The notes beneath the pieces were generated by a model. That model saw nothing but the letters and a program-made list of their open reading frames with translations. It was not told the origin of the DNA and ran no database searches. Below are positions 1-12,636 of a stretch of 64,000 bases of DNA, one piece after another. Within the stretch, counting starts at the first letter, position 1, and every line of letters starts with the position of its first letter. The stretch comes from Hericium rajendrae. Its lineage: Eukaryota > Basidiomycota > Agaricomycetes > Russulales > Hericiaceae. Made by a program: the position numbers and the translations under genes. Location of the stretch: assembly GCA_033439255.1 (NCBI GenBank), contig CM065883.1, positions 868,001-932,000 on the forward strand, written 5' to 3'.

Positions 1-945
1 CACCGTCCACGCGCCTTCATCCAGCGACACCTACGGCGAGATGATCATTGATGCCCTTCCCACCGGTTCGATGTTCTCTTTCCTCTGGAACCTTCTCGTC
101 TCTGTCTCGTTCCAGTTCGTCGGCTTCCTCTTGACGTATCTGCTCCACACCACGCATGCAGCGCGCTTCGGCTCGCGAGCAGGCCTGGGGGTGACGCTCA
201 TCCAGTACGGTTTTGCTTTGCGGAGTCGAGGTGATGAAACCGAGGTTGACGGCTGGGGATGGCGGATGGGTGGGGGCATGCAGAGCACTCAGCCTGCCGA
301 GGCGACCCCAACGTTCGAGACGGCTGCGCAGGCGGAGGAATATTATCAGAACATGAACTCCACGACACCGGATAACTCAACGGCTGGAGCATTGCCAGAC
401 AATTTAAATTTGGTGAACGACGCCACGACTGATTGGCTGTCGTTCTTCCTTATGACCGTCGGTACGTTATGCCCTCGCAGAAAGTGTCCTCTGTTTGCTC
501 ATATGCATTGCGATAGGCTGGTTCATCCTGCTCACGTCACTCCTCGGGTACTGGCGCGTCAAGCGCTGGGAAGCGCAACATTCTTGCCTCACAACAGGAC
601 TCCCCCGCCAACATCCCCGACGCGCAAACACAACAGCGCGCCATCAGCAGCAGCCTCCAGCGCGTCTTCGGCGCACCCATCCCCGACGTCGGCGGGATGC
701 TCCGCGCCGGGCTCGGTTTCGGCGGCTCGTCGCAGCAGGACCACTGGAATTTTGAATTGGAGGACGACACCGAGGTCGTGCGCGCGACCGAGGAAGGCGC
801 AGCGCACATCACCCAGGACCTCCACGAGCGCGAGGTACTGCTGCAGATGTATGCGCACGACCCGGAACGGCAGCGGCAGCTCGTGCAGGCGTTCCGGGAC
901 GACGACCGGCTGATGGAGAATATGCGTGATGCAGGCATGTTGTGA
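1..945 (+). CDS. BSD2: Ndfip/Bsd2-family membrane adaptor (3' part)
   Basis: The reading frame is already open at base 1, so the N-terminus, where family members carry PY motifs that recruit Rsp5/Nedd4 ubiquitin ligases, lies outside the window. What remains shows the three hydrophobic segments of the family: one after TGSMFSFLWNLL, a second around GLGVTLIQYGFAL, and a third starting at WLSFFLMTV. A 55-nt intron (462-516) splits the third and restores the GWFILLTSLLGYWRVKRWE continuation. Near 570 the frame changes by one base, because the conserved C-terminal tail (ILASQQD ... GSSQQDHWNFELEDD ... LMENMRDAGML, stop 943-945) is in another frame. A 40-nt intron could bridge this but would delete the RVKRWE motif, so I favour a one-base indel. 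The likely role, from the family, is Golgi/endosomal sorting of metal transporters and other cargo for vacuolar degradation. Confidence 0.8.
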
Positions 946-1354
946 TCATGTTCCGCAAGCTCATTCGCATGCATTAGGTGATATATAACGGGACGGAGGG
1001 AGAGGTATCCCTTATACCATTGGCGACGCCATCTATTTGCATCTCGGACACTTTTAAGACGCGGCTGTCTAGTTACCACCGCCCATCTGCATCAACTCTC
1101 ATTCAGTCCGTTGTACCACCAGCATTCACTTATATACAGGCTCCATCATATGCAGGATCGTGTACCACTCCGTCCGCCGTCGCTCATTGGAATATCCTAA
1201 TTCTTCGCGTTCGCAGTGCCTTTTTTCCTTACTTATGGCGACGGGTTGTACTTACAACAGTTAATTTAATCTTATTGAAACGCGCGAAATACACAGAGAT
1301 CACATGACTTCTTCCGCATTACTACTCCTTGTGAGCGTTGTGCCGGCTCTAGAC
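946..1354. other. convergent intergenic spacer
   Basis: This spacer lies between the tail-to-tail Bsd2-like and Phe-tRNA synthetase genes. It is AT-richer than its flanks and presumably holds both 3' UTRs. I see no gene in it. Confidence 0.5.
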
Positions 1355-3714
1355 TTAAGGCTCATCGTTCGTCCACATCGCGGGCATGCCCTTCTTGAAT
1401 GGCTCGAGCGTGAACTCGAGCGCGGAGCACGGGTAGCCGATCTCGAACTTGGCGAGCACGTCCGGGTGCAGGATGCCGAGCTTACCGATCTCGATGTCCG
1501 CTGGGCCGCTGAGCGCGTCCTTGAGTTTCTGCACCACGCCCGTGGGTTTTGCGGGCGGGGGCCGGTAGAAGATGGTCGCCGCGCGGCCGGGGAAGAACGT
1601 TGCGTCTGTAATACACTTTATCAGGAGACGCGGCGCAGGACGGGAGGGAGAGACCGCACCTGTGCGCTCCTTGATGTAGTACCCGGTCTCCGCCTTGCCG
1701 TCCGCGCTCGCGATGCGCGGCACCTCGAGCATCTGCATCGCGCGGTCGAGCAGGCCGTGCACGGTCTCGAAGCCCGCGGTCTTGTTGCACCACACGGCGG
1801 CGGCGTGCCGCACGTTGCGCGCCTGGCGCTCGCGCGCGCGGTCCTTGAACACGACGTCGGACGCCTCGAAGATGCGCAGCGGGAGCGCGTGCGAGCGGTT
1901 CTCGCGCACCGTCTTGAGGAGGCCCGGGAGGAGCGACGTGCGCACGACCTGGAACTCGAGTGTTTTCGGGTTGGCGATCTTCACGGCTGTTTCGTTGTCG
2001 TCGGGGATGTTGAGGAAGGCGAAGTTCTCTTCATGCGAGCACTAATGCGGGTGAGCGGTATCTGTGGAATGAATGGGAGAGAGTGGCTTACGAGGATGAG
2101 AGGAAGAACTTCCACCCAGCCGGCATACGCCCATTCGTGGCGGATGATGTCGCTGAGCTTGTTGACCGCCAACGGCTGTGCGACCGTGCTCGTCGTGGGG
2201 AAGATGTCAGGCAGGTTGTTGAAACCGTAGGCAATCGCCGCGTCCTCCATGATGTCGCATTCGTGGAGGATGTCTGGCCGCGTGGGTGGGACATGCACCA
2301 GCAGTTCGTCGGGGTTTGTCGAGGACACCTCCGTCGGCAGGGACATCCGCTCCAGCAGGCCCTTCACGTCGGAAGACGAGAGTGACAGGCCCGTACAGGA
2401 GTTGATGTACGATGCGTGCGCTACCGCTGTTCTGCTTGAGAGATCGGGCGTGATAACGACTTTGCCGTCGGGGTAGACAACCTTGACAGGCTCGATGCTG
2501 CGGGATTCCGGTCAGACAGAGCCGACGAGTGTCAATCATGCTCGAAGACGCACGTGAATGGTTCTTCGCAGTACTCAGAGAACATGGCGGAGACGATATT
2601 TATGACAATGTTGATCTTGGTCAGATCTGTCGCGGTCACGTCGATGTAGACATTCCGCGTATTCACTGAGATCTTGCTGTGTTCCGAGTTGATGATCGGG
2701 GGCCATGACATTACGCGGTCCTCGGCATCATAGATGATGGGGTACAATGGGAAATCGCGGACGATGTGCAAGTACTTTCCGATATGTCGATCAGACTAGC
2801 TGGCTAGGTAAGCTCTTGCATAGGATATGGATCCAGAACAAGTTCACCTCGTACACAGTCATGAGTTCCTCCGCGGTGTATTCCTTGTCCTTGTTCAATG
2901 GGACGAACTTGATGTCCTTCGGAGGTCTCGCTTCGTACCTAAAAGGTGTGGTGATGCTGTCGAGATCATGAGTACCGATGGCCACTAATTGTCGTTTTCG
3001 ACAGATATTTTGGTGCAGTTTATCCTGGAGGTCGATGAAGGAATCGTATGACCGCTGTGTGAACTTCACGCCTCGGAGGACAGCGGCTGCGAAGTAGGGA
3101 CGGTATTGTTGTGTCTGGGATTCATGAGCAACGAAGAAAAGGACGAAATAAATAGAGAACGCACCTCAGATGCAACAGTGTTCACAATGAGATCTTTCTC
3201 GCCACCTGGTGGGTAGGCTAGCTTGTACTCTGGTGCCTTCCCCTTCCCTAAGAACACGCGAAGAGCACGAGCAATCCCTTCTATGCAAAGCAGATCATAT
3301 CTGTAGAAAAGTCTGAGTAACGCGTATCTTTGAACGAGCATTTCTTGTACCTGTTTGCGGGTATCTCGATTTTCAGTTGCTAACATAAACAAGGTTGTGA
3401 GATGAAGTCGTGAGCAATCAATTTGGAAGGAAACTTACGGGTCGTTCAGCAGGCAGACCTTGCTTGATGTTGGCCTCGACCTCCTCTGTGGTCTTTGAAG
3501 ATATTCAGCAATTGGACACAAAATGTCAGGGACAATGACCTACATCTTCATCTAATTCCAGGCCGAACTCGAAGCAGAGTTTGTCGAATTCCTCAGATGC
3601 TATACCAGATGAGTAATGAGCACATTTCAGAACAGATGAAGGACATCGGCACGCACTAAATTTTTGCCCTAGCCTCTCCCATAGATCTTCTTTATCTACA
3701 GAGACAGTCGGCAT
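1355..3714 (-). CDS. FRS1: cytosolic phenylalanyl-tRNA synthetase beta subunit
   Basis: This is the beta chain of the cytosolic (alpha-beta)2 enzyme that charges tRNA-Phe. The start at 3714 gives [19 protein letters not shown]. The exons then join to the eukaryotic beta-subunit N-terminus ([53 protein letters not shown]), followed by the B3/B4-type region ([30 protein letters not shown]) and the B5 region ([46 protein letters not shown]). The C-terminal catalytic-like fold is encoded by the last exons ([21 protein letters not shown] ... [20 protein letters not shown]). At least seven short introns are present; all junctions I checked keep frame. The gene is divergent from DPH6, with 176 bp between the start codons. 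Confidence 0.95.
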
Positions 3715-3890
3715 GGTCTCAACACCGATCCAAGGAGAGAGTGGGAGGCACACTGGTACAGAGTGAAATCTTGGATATCTTGGATCTTCGCGGAGGAGTC
3801 AAGATCTTGCAGACGGACCCCGGACACCGCTGCCTTTTCGCCCTTTCCGCTTGCGCTCACCGCCGATTCCTCTGTACTAGATTTCTTGCC

Positions 3891-6471
3891 ATGAAATACG
3901 TCGCACTGATCAGCGGCGGAAAAGATAGCTGCTACAATCTCCTACATTGTCATAGGAATGGTCATGAATTCATCGCAGCCGCGTCGCTAGGTCCTGAGCA
4001 TGGGAAAGGTTCGATCACTTCGCTTTCCAATTCATTGCCATCCTAACATCATTATTGATCCAGAGGAATTGGATTCATACTTGTATCAAACGGTGGGGCA
4101 AGATGCCATCGAATTTGTAGCTCGCGCACTTGACGTACCCTTGTACCGGAGAGTCATATTTGGAACTGCCGTCGAGCAAGGCTCCGAATATGGCGGGCGA
4201 AACGCAAACGACCGCGACGGACCGAAAGAGGACGAAACGGAGGACCTCTATGCCCTACTCTCTGATGTCAAAGTAATGCAGAATCTGCTAATAAAGCCAT
4301 ATATTTCTCAATCATTGAACGTTTCGCGTGCTGCAGTCTCAACATCCGGATGTGCAAGGCGTTTCAGTCGGCGCGATTCTGTCCAGTTACCAGCGAGTCC
4401 GTGTCGAGCATGTGTGAGTTCTGCGCCATTGTTATCCGTAGATGACTGACCTCCTCCTTAGCTGCCGCAGATTGGGATTGACACCTCTTTGCTATCTGTG
4501 GCAAAGAGATCAGGCTGAATTGCTCTCGGAAATGATCTCCGCGGGCATGGAGGCCATCTTGATCAAGGTCGCTGGTATTGGGCTTGAAACCAAACATTTA
4601 GGCAAAACCTTGGCACAAATGCAGCCGACGTTAACAAAGCTCGTATGCACCTTCATCGATTATCGTTAAGTTCTGGATACTTATGGAGCTTCTAGAACAC
4701 ATTGTATGGATCGCATGTATGCGGAGAGGGCGGGGAATATGAAACATTGACATTAGATTGTCCACTATTCAAACAGCGGATAACACTGTGAGTATCACAT
4801 ATTTGCGATCCATCTCATAATTTTTACCGTCCACGCAGAACCGATACAGAGACAGTCATTCACTCCGATAATGGCTTCGCTACCGTCGCATTTATGCGAA
4901 TAAAAAGCGCACGCCTCGATCCCAAACCCGAACAGACAGTCATAGATGTCCCAGTCCCGGATTTGCTGGAAGAGGAGTTCTTGTCCGTTGAAAGTATTAT
5001 TACAGCATCACAGACATCGGAGGATCAACCCAATGCGACGTTTATTCCTCCCGCCCAAGTTGATTTCTCGTCATTCGAATCTCTGCCGTCTGTCAGGCGA
5101 ATCGGTAATTGGGTTGCGCTCGGGAACATTCACAGAGCTGCAACTGAAGAGACAACCGACGTCACTCTAGAGGAGGAAATTAAAGAATGTTTCGATATCC
5201 TTCGAGGTACGCTGTCGATGCCACTGGTGTCTAGACATCATTTCTCAATCGCAGCTCAGAGCAGCTCCATGACCAAGGCTTACGCTTCTCACATATCTCC
5301 AATGTGAACATCTTGATCTCCTCCATGGATTCTTTGGTCCACTCAACGCTGCATACGGTCGATTCTTTGGTTCAAGTCCGCCAGCGCGTGCATGTGTTGC
5401 TGTCGACCTCCCTTCACCCTTACGCATCCTTCTCGACTGCACCGCGTTCGTAGAACACAAGCCGACAGACCGGCAGGCCCTTCATGTTCAAGGCCTGAGC
5501 TACTGGGCTCCAGCCAATATCGGGCCCTATTCACAAGCCATTACAGTGACGTCCCTTGCCCTGCCCATTCATCTCCTGTGTGCTCATTATAGAATGGGTC
5601 CAGGTTGAAGAACGAATCTTCATATCGGGACAGATCGGGTTGATTCCCAGTTCCTTATCACTTCCTTCACCAAAATCGCTAGGTCTAGAAACAGCATTTG
5701 CATCTCAACATGTAATTCGTGTGGCAAGGGCTCTGAAAGGAATTGCAGCCGAAGCAGAGCCGCACGCTCAAGGGCTGCTGTATTGGCTCACCGAGCGAAG
5801 CGACGTCATCCATGTGACGAAGGCACATGCTAGCAGCGTGAGTTGTTCGCTTTATCCCCGTGGCTTCATTCACACCCCTTCCTGTCCAGAGCGAAGCCGA
5901 CATACCAACGCTCTTTCTTGCGGTTAAGGACCTGCCTAAAGGCGCGTTGATAGAAAAGCAAGCTCTCTATCACACGGGAAGGCAATCCATCATAGATGAG
6001 GAAGGCGAGGAGACCATTGTCACTGAAGCATCGGTACATGTTAGAGGTACGGTGTTTTTACGTCGCATGTGTGGTCACAAGCTGAGTCTGGCCACAGGTA
6101 AATTGTCGGGCGGTCCTGCAATCGTCGAATGGCAGGCCTCCCGTCTACCGCACGGCACGGCTTCTTTTGCGATAATCAGCGGTTGGAGCGAGAGCGGTCC
6201 CACCCTCCGCGATCTGCAGAACTCATCGGAGCTTGCCCGAATCTTCGAAGGCGCACTAACTGTCCGTCTTTTCCACAGAAATGGATGGAAGCCTCGTGAG
6301 TTTTGCAGACCTCTTGAGAGTGACATCACTCAGAACGGTGTTCTAGCACTTGCGATATTCCAGACATTATTCGGAGCCAACCAACCGGCGCTCACACCTA
6401 TAGCCTGCAGGTCGATATCCACTGCTAAACAGGATGACTGGGACTATGCGTTATGCATCATTGCGAACTAG
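3891..6471 (+). CDS. DPH6: diphthine-ammonia ligase
   Basis: This is the last enzyme of diphthamide synthesis, amidating diphthine on elongation factor 2. The N-terminal PP-loop ATPase motif is explicit (MKYVALISGGKDSCYNLLHC), followed by family signatures VDVP-type LDVPLYRRVIFGTAVEQG, VGAILSSYQRVRVEHVC, RRLGLTPLCYLWQRDQAELL, AGIGLETKHLGKTL and HVCGEGGEYETLTLDCPLF. The C-terminal half carries two YjgF/RidA-like domains (SHISNVNILISSM ... AAYGRFFGSSPPARACVAVDLP; IGPYSQAITV ... ERIFISGQIGLIP), as in yeast and other fungal Dph6. About eight short introns interrupt the gene. A single base appears to be missing near 5332, within the first RidA domain, because the frame shifts between ISSMDS and FGPLNAAYGRF. 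The C-terminus is SISTAKQDDWDYALCIIAN. Confidence 0.92.
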
Positions 6472-6576
6472 TACAGCATGTAAGCGACCAAAACCCGGAG
6501 ATACCTACAGATGAACAATGGATGTATGATAGATTACAGGGTAGTGTTAGTGCAGTAAGACAGAGATCTTGGATAT

Positions 6577-9186
6577 CTATGGCGCATTCTCCTCCTTCAG
6601 TTGTCTCATCTCCCCAAGGCGACGTCTCATTTCCCTTTCCGTACGGGTTGGAGGAACCATCCGACAAATCAAGGCACCGACCTGCATCATGGATTAAATT
6701 GAAGGCTATAATCACGACGGAATGAAGACATACCAATGTGCACAAGCCGCCGAACCGGAGAACCCAAGCAACGCCGTTCTTTCCGTAATACGTGCCCGTC
6801 TGGCTCGGGCTATCTTCGGGTCCGTTGGTGTCTGAGTCAACAGCTTTGAAGATAGCGCTTGACACCAACGCGACCTGTTCGCACGACGAATGAGCAAAGT
6901 CGTTCAGTAAGTCACCGATGAAAACGCACGATAAATTGAGGAAAGACTATGGCGAGGTTATGAATTCCGAGAATTGTCCCACCAGTCGTCGGAGCATCTT
7001 CGACGTCAGGAATCACGTCAATGCCAATGCCAATTTCGTCGAAGGAGCGACGACGCAGAAGGGGTTGATACTCCGTAGTTGCGGCTCTCAAAAGATTAGG
7101 TGTGGATGCAGTGCGGACACGCGAAGGGAGTCGCGTCGCACGGGAGTCTCTCGGGTCTGGTGCCTCATCTAGCTCTTTGAGGAACTTCACAAATAAACAC
7201 ATTCAGATAACGTGATAAATGACTCCGGAGCGTACTGCTTACCTCCATAATGATGGCGAATGGAACCCAACATGCCACTGCCCAGCAGACACCTGCAAGA
7301 CTGATTGCGACTGTCGCCTATACAGCCAACGTTATTGCCGCCAACAACGGAACTCCAAGATATGTACTCACCTGCCACACCTTGGTGATAAAGAATGTTG
7401 AGAAAGTGATCAAGGTGAATAGCAGCAGGGCGCCTGTCCAGATATTGCGAAGCAAGAAAGGCATGACCGGGAGCCTCAGAGGCTCGCCCTTCCGGGCTGC
7501 TTCTGCTTGCCACTGCTGTACCATCTGCCTTATATGCAGAGCCTCTTCATCTTCGTCTTCATTTTCCCATTTAGTAAGCAAGGGCACGTCTCGACGGGCA
7601 AGGTGAGGTAAGATGGTTCCTGCAACAACAGCCACTGGTAACGCGGAGTTAGATATCTAGCGGACATAGATGACGATGCTACCGACCAATGCTATACAAA
7701 AGCATGGCAAATTCTCCTCGCCTTGTCGCAACGTCCCTGTCCGGTTCACTTTGGTGTTCGTACGCCATGACTTGTCCAACATATGTAGTCCTGTGATCTC
7801 CCGATCAGCATTCGGAAAGACGTGAGGGACCGGATCAATACTGACGCATAAAATAGGAAGGGAAACCTATGAATAAGACAAGGTCTGTCATTAAAAGCAA
7901 GCAAGATCGACTGCAGAAGTAAACGCACCATCCCATAAATGCGAAAACTTGGACGTAGCAAACCCGCCGTACAGGCCGAGGAAGGTTCCGAATAGACACA
8001 TGAATATTGTTAAGAATTTGTCCGATTTTACTGGAATCCATTCAGTCAGTGAAGCGGATCTTAATCAGGAAGAACATACCTCTGAGTCTTATGCTGCGTT
8101 TCTCGCTCCTTTTCGGCCTGAGTGAAACAAGTAATCCATACAGTGGCCACGAGGACAACCATCGCCACGATACAGAATTTACGGAACTGGTCGCCACCGA
8201 TCAACCGGATAAGGGGGAGTTTATCAAGAGGAAGGAAACCTGCACAATTTGTGAGACCGACACGTCAAGCAATTGCTGGCGAGCATACCAAATCCATATC
8301 CAATGATATTCCCTGCATGTGTCATCCTGCCATGCCATGCGTTGCCAGCACTCAGCTGGTTAGAAGGCGTGATATCCAACAAAAGGTTGCGCAGAGAAGC
8401 TTGCAGAGCATTCAAAGCAAAATCAAGGAGGTAGAACGAAACGACAGCGAGGCCGATGGCTGTTCTGGACACCTAGAAAGCCGGAATTCAGCCGGAATGG
8501 CTCCGGTCTATAATAAAACACCCACAACAAGATTGCGACGTGGATCCCAATCTCCTGCGCCTCCGCGGAGGAGGTCTACAAATACAGCAGCAATACTCTG
8601 ACAATAAGCCAAAACGAACGTCGATAATACGAGTATCACGGTCGATGAAACGACCCAATGTCTGCGTCGGTAACGTGAAGGGGATGAATCGGAGATAGCA
8701 CCTGAGATAGCTATCAGTATTGGTTAAAGACGCCTTGAAATCGAGACCGACCGATCACAGGTTGCGCAATCAATCCAGAAATTGGTCCGGCCAACCAAAC
8801 AAGGCTGGTGAGTTGCTCGGAGAGTCCAAGTGATAGCAAGAAAGGAGTTCCGTATCTAGTATCCTGTCAGAGTCGCCAACGCATCGTCTCGAGCATACCA
8901 CGTACCCCAGCTCAACAGTCCATGCGATCTGAGCCCCCGCCATGGACACACTCAGGTTAAACAGGTCCCATGTCGACAAGCGCCTCTTGCCAGGCTCATC
9001 CTTCTGGTTCCTGGACGTGCCATTTCTCCCGTCGCGTTCCGGAGAAGAGTCTTGTGTTGTAGACTGTGTCCCTGTAGCGTTCGTATCCTGTTCTGGGCCT
9101 TGTTCGCTCCGCTTGCTGCGCGCGTTGGGCCAGGGGATCTGAGTGGTCGGATCGGGGTCGGCGTCGACAGCTGTAGAAAATGCCAT
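6577..9186 (-). CDS. sucrose/alpha-glucoside:H+ symporter (GPH/SLC45 family)
   Basis: This is a twelve-span plasma-membrane sugar transporter of the glycoside-pentoside-hexuronide type, related to Schizosaccharomyces Sut1, plant SUC carriers and animal SLC45. After a polar N-terminus of about 75 residues the first membrane span begins at STWDLFNLSVSMAGAQIAWTVELGYGTPFLL, followed by the signature LAGPISGLIAQPVIGAISD and RRRHWV. Later exons give DPRRN and then IGLAVVSFYLLDFALNALQASLRNLLLDI and NAWHGRMTHAGNIIGYGFG, highly typical of fungal members. The last exon is read after an intron at 6682-6733 and ends TREREMRRRLGEMRQLKEENAP with the stop at 6577-6579. Ten or more introns of 50-60 nt are present. 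The gene converges on DPH6 with about 105 bp between stops. Substrate is inferred from family only. Confidence 0.85.
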
Positions 9187-9568
9187 GCACTCCGCAGAGG
9201 ATGGAAACGACGAGAAGAGACAAAGCACGATAGTGGAGTGGAGGAGGCTTTATAGTTTCAGTCACCCGCTTCCATTCGCCTTGCGGACATTGACCGCCCG
9301 ATACAGCTGTTGTAGGTAATCGGCTATCTCCGGACTGCCCTCTCCACACCAAGTACCCCACATCGGACACAAGCCAGCAGTGATAAATCATGAAACGATG
9401 ATGATGACAATGACATTGCAGAGAAGCCAGGGATGAGAGGTTTAAATACAACATGTCGATGAGAATGACAACTATTGCAAAAACAGGAGAGCAACAAGGG
9501 AACAAACACTGAGTACAAACTGGTAATACAAACCCGGTAATCTTCACCTCCAGTCAAAGTCCATCGTA
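9187..9568. other. intergenic spacer
   Basis: This is the promoter side of the symporter and the 3' side of the ankyrin gene, about 380 bp. I see no gene or clear element. Confidence 0.4.
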
Positions 9569-11605
9569 TCAGCGCAAAGAAGGTATGGACCCCCCTCTAC
9601 GATGCCCACTCTGCAGGTGATGGTCGATACTCGGCAGGGGCTTTGACAAAATGTGGAATGGTAATCGACGTGTCGCGGTGGGCGTGTTGTTCGGGCTGAC
9701 GCTGCTCGCACTCGGAGGCTGCTGTGCCTCTGGAGGTTCCGGGAACTTCGCATACTCGCTTGACGGTCCGGTGTAATTCTCTGGTTCCTGTGTCTCTTGT
9801 ATCGGGAGGTGTGAACCGCCACGAGATGGTGGGTAGGAAGGTCGAGAAGGCGAGCCAGGCCCTCGTTCGGTCGATTCAGAAGAAGAGCCGTTTGTCTGAA
9901 TGACATTCGGATTGGTCCCAGCACGGTGTCGCGACATGTCTTGCGATGCATGTGTGGTGATGATGAAAGGAGCCTTGGGTGTGCTTCGTAGCTGAGCCGC
10001 AGACGCAGATGGTCGTAAATTGCGTCGGGGAGCAACGGAGCCGGTTATAGGCAGAGCGCTGATATCATCGCCATTCGTCGACGGTCCAGCCGAAGACGGA
10101 TTAGACGAATTCTGAGATTTGACGTCCGTGGAGCCGCTCCCGCTACGATTTCGTCGAAGATATTTCTCTATCGCGCTGGCGTCCTGTTCTCGCATTCGTG
10201 TGGCCACAGGAGAAAGCACAGAGGTCGGATTTGGTGTCACTGGGAGATGGTTCGAAGGTGGTCCAGCAGATGGTTGAGCAGGGGAAGGTGATGGGACGGA
10301 AAATGTGCTCGTGCTGCTGGCAGATGATGCGCCGGACGGATGTGGACGGGGAAGAGGCGGCAGATGCCTAGAAGATGAAGTAGATGCTCCGGAGTGTAGC
10401 GATGCCGAGCGCTGGCCGTTCAAAGACCTCCCAGATGGCAAACTGGCGCTGTCAACGTCTCCGCTATCTGAGGTGGCGGTTGTATTACTTGTACCAGACC
10501 CGCTACGCATTCGAGGAATGTAATTGACATCTAGACCCTTTGGAGGTTTCAATGGTGAAGGACCTTCCGTTCCACCCCATTCGTTTCCCCTTTGGGCGGC
10601 TTGAGCAAAGACCCGACGAGCTTTCTTGTTTAACTCAAACTGCGTTCGCGCTGTGTCCTGCAACGTATCGCGTGTGCTGAACCTAAATAGGGATGAATCG
10701 CTGGCATCGAATCGAATAGAGCGCCGAAACTCACGAGTATGCATAATCGGACGGCGTGAAACCTTCGTTATTCCGTGCAGCGTATTGGCATCCGCGCTCG
10801 ATGAGTAATTGTACGATCTAATTGTATGTGAGATTACAGCCGCAAAGAATGAATCGCGCTATACACACGGGTATGTGTCCCCAGGAGCTTGCACTGTAAA
10901 TTTTGTTCATATCGGAGGCTACTTTTAACGGAAATTTGCTTACTAGTGCAATGGTGTGTTACCCTGGTTATCTGCCAGGTCAAAGTCTGCGCCGAGGCCG
11001 CAGTACATCTGTTGAAGAAGCGTGTGTCCAGCCGCGCGGTCCAATGATTATGGATACTACTCACTCGAACAAGTTCCTCGTTCCCTTTCAGAGCCGCGGT
11101 ATGCAAAGCAGTCCTTCCTTGCGAATTTGACCAATCTATAATGAAGGGATAACGATCATAGTAGAGCCTGGCCATGCGCAGCGCAGCGCCCATGAAGTCG
11201 GGATCGGTGAGGCCTAACGGATCAAGGATTGGGGCCTTGAGTTCGGCCAGTAAGAGGAGTATGGTATTGTTCTCAGAATCCTGGGTCATGACAAGATGCT
11301 TAGTACAGTCAAAGACATGGAGTGGCAGCTAACACTTACTCTACTTAATTCATCGTCGTCGTGCCCGGCATTTAGCAGAAACTCAAACGTCTCTTCGTGG
11401 CCCAGCACAGCTGCCCACGCTAACGATGTGAAACGCCTCGGACCAGGGTCGGGATTTCGCATATCTGTCCGTTCTATGAGCCTCTTGACCAAGAACAGGT
11501 TGTTCTCTAGAACATATGTCGGTATGACGCCATGAGAGCAGAGCCAACCATTGACGCACCTTGAACAGCTCTACGCAACCGTGCTGTAGCATCTTTCTCT
11601 GCCAT
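9569..11605 (-). CDS. ankyrin-repeat protein, Avo2-like (TORC2 subunit candidate)
   Basis: The proposed start is the methionine of MAEKDATARLRRAVQ at 11605, because the next exon continues NNLFLVKRLIERTDMRNPDPG, the N-terminal arrangement of Avo2-type proteins. Ankyrin units follow: SLAWAAVLGHEETFEFLLNAGHD, GRTALHTAALKGNEELVR, YCGLGADFDLADNQGNTPLHYASSWGHIPIVQLLIERGC and ARNNEGFTPSDYAYS. After DTLQDTARTQFELNKKARRVFAQ the protein becomes a long low-complexity Ser/Pro-rich tail of about 350 residues ending GGSIPSLR. An upstream ATG at about 11863 with its own intron could extend the N-terminus, but I think that stretch is 5' UTR. The ankyrin block plus Ser-rich tail matches yeast Avo2, a TORC2 component. 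The family assignment is inference, not proof; it could be another fungal ankyrin protein. Confidence 0.7.
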
Positions 11606-11946
11606 GAATGGGAAGGGGATAAGGACGAGTTGAAAGGGAGCACCGCAGTGAAATAATAAGACGCCGCGGTCCTGTGCGGCACCGGTGGCACTGGCACGGG
11701 CAGAGATCTGAAATCAGAGTCCACGTGAACGGTGAGAACAGGGCCTGAGCGAACCTTGCACCCGGCCATCTCCATCTCCATATCCCAAAGCATCCTCCGC
11801 TGAGATCTTGCGCTTTGAACGGCACGATTTCAAGGGACCTGCACTCTCTGGCCTATCGGACATCGTGCCACTAATTGCTTCCAAAAATATTTTGAACTGA
11901 GCAACCGGCGCCTATATTACTAGGCTGGGATTTCGTAACTTTCGTC

Positions 11947-12636
11947 ATGCCAAAGGTCATCTCGCGTTCCGCGGTTTCGTCCTCTACAGACGGTACGCCT
12001 ATCCCAGAAGTGATCTCCATAACTATATGACGAGTGAGGCTGAACAGCTAAACCAACGGCGTCCTCTGCGGCCGCTTTGCGTGTATACTGTGAGTACAGG
12101 TATCGCGTTTTACCACTCGGTGCAGTTCTGACTCCTCCTGCCGTCCGTTAGATTGTATCTGTGGCGAGTTTATCGTAAGTATCTTTGAGTTGTATCATTC
12201 CAAGCAAGATTTGACTGACATCCTCGTCTGGATGCGAATCTAGCTTGTAATAGAGAAGAATCTGGCCTCGCTTCCTCGGCGCAAGACAGATGGGGCAATC
12301 ATCATACGATCGCAGGATGGCGACGGAGAAAAAGCGAAGATCTTCAAACTCAATGCGACACCTAGTGACCCTGTCCTCGTAGAACGGTGGGTGCCGACGT
12401 GCCACAAGTCCGCTGCCTGGCTGACACACTTCGCTTCCAGGTCGGGAGGTGGACACGAGCGGCAATACCGATTCCGCTGTCCTCGGTGTACGCTGCTCAT
12501 TGGCTATCAGTCATCGCCGCCGCCAGTCAAATCAGCACCGTTTCTATACATCTTGAAGGGAGCATTGACCCAGGTTCAAGGACAAGTTCCCCCAGATGCT
12601 TTTGACGGAGAGCAGAGTCAAGGTGAAGCGACCTAG
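11947..12636 (+). CDS. STEEP1: STEEP1/CXorf56-family protein
   Basis: Four exons (11947-11992, 12048-12089, 12152-12174, 12244-12636) splice in frame. The first encodes MPKVISRSAVSSSTDG, the characteristic family start. The tiny second and third exons encode LRVY and YCICGEFI, matching the family's VYYCLCGE block. The fourth gives LVIEKNLASLPRRKTDGAIII, a variable stretch, then GGGHERQYRFRCPRCTLLIGYQS, where the family has its QYR+KC..C zinc-binding-like pair, and a hydrophobic APFLYILKGAL strand. The human member promotes ER exit of STING and has also been linked to nuclear functions. I see no STING in this window, so the fungal role is unknown. The gene is divergent from the Avo2-like gene. 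Confidence 0.85.

Noticed and set aside
558-597. 40-nt intron in the Bsd2-like gene
   Set aside because: It would restore the frame but removes the conserved RVKRWE block and is shorter than any other intron here.
1304-2230. 308-codon plus-strand ORF over the end of FRS1
   Set aside because: It overlaps conserved FRS1 exons in antisense and shows no recognisable motif.
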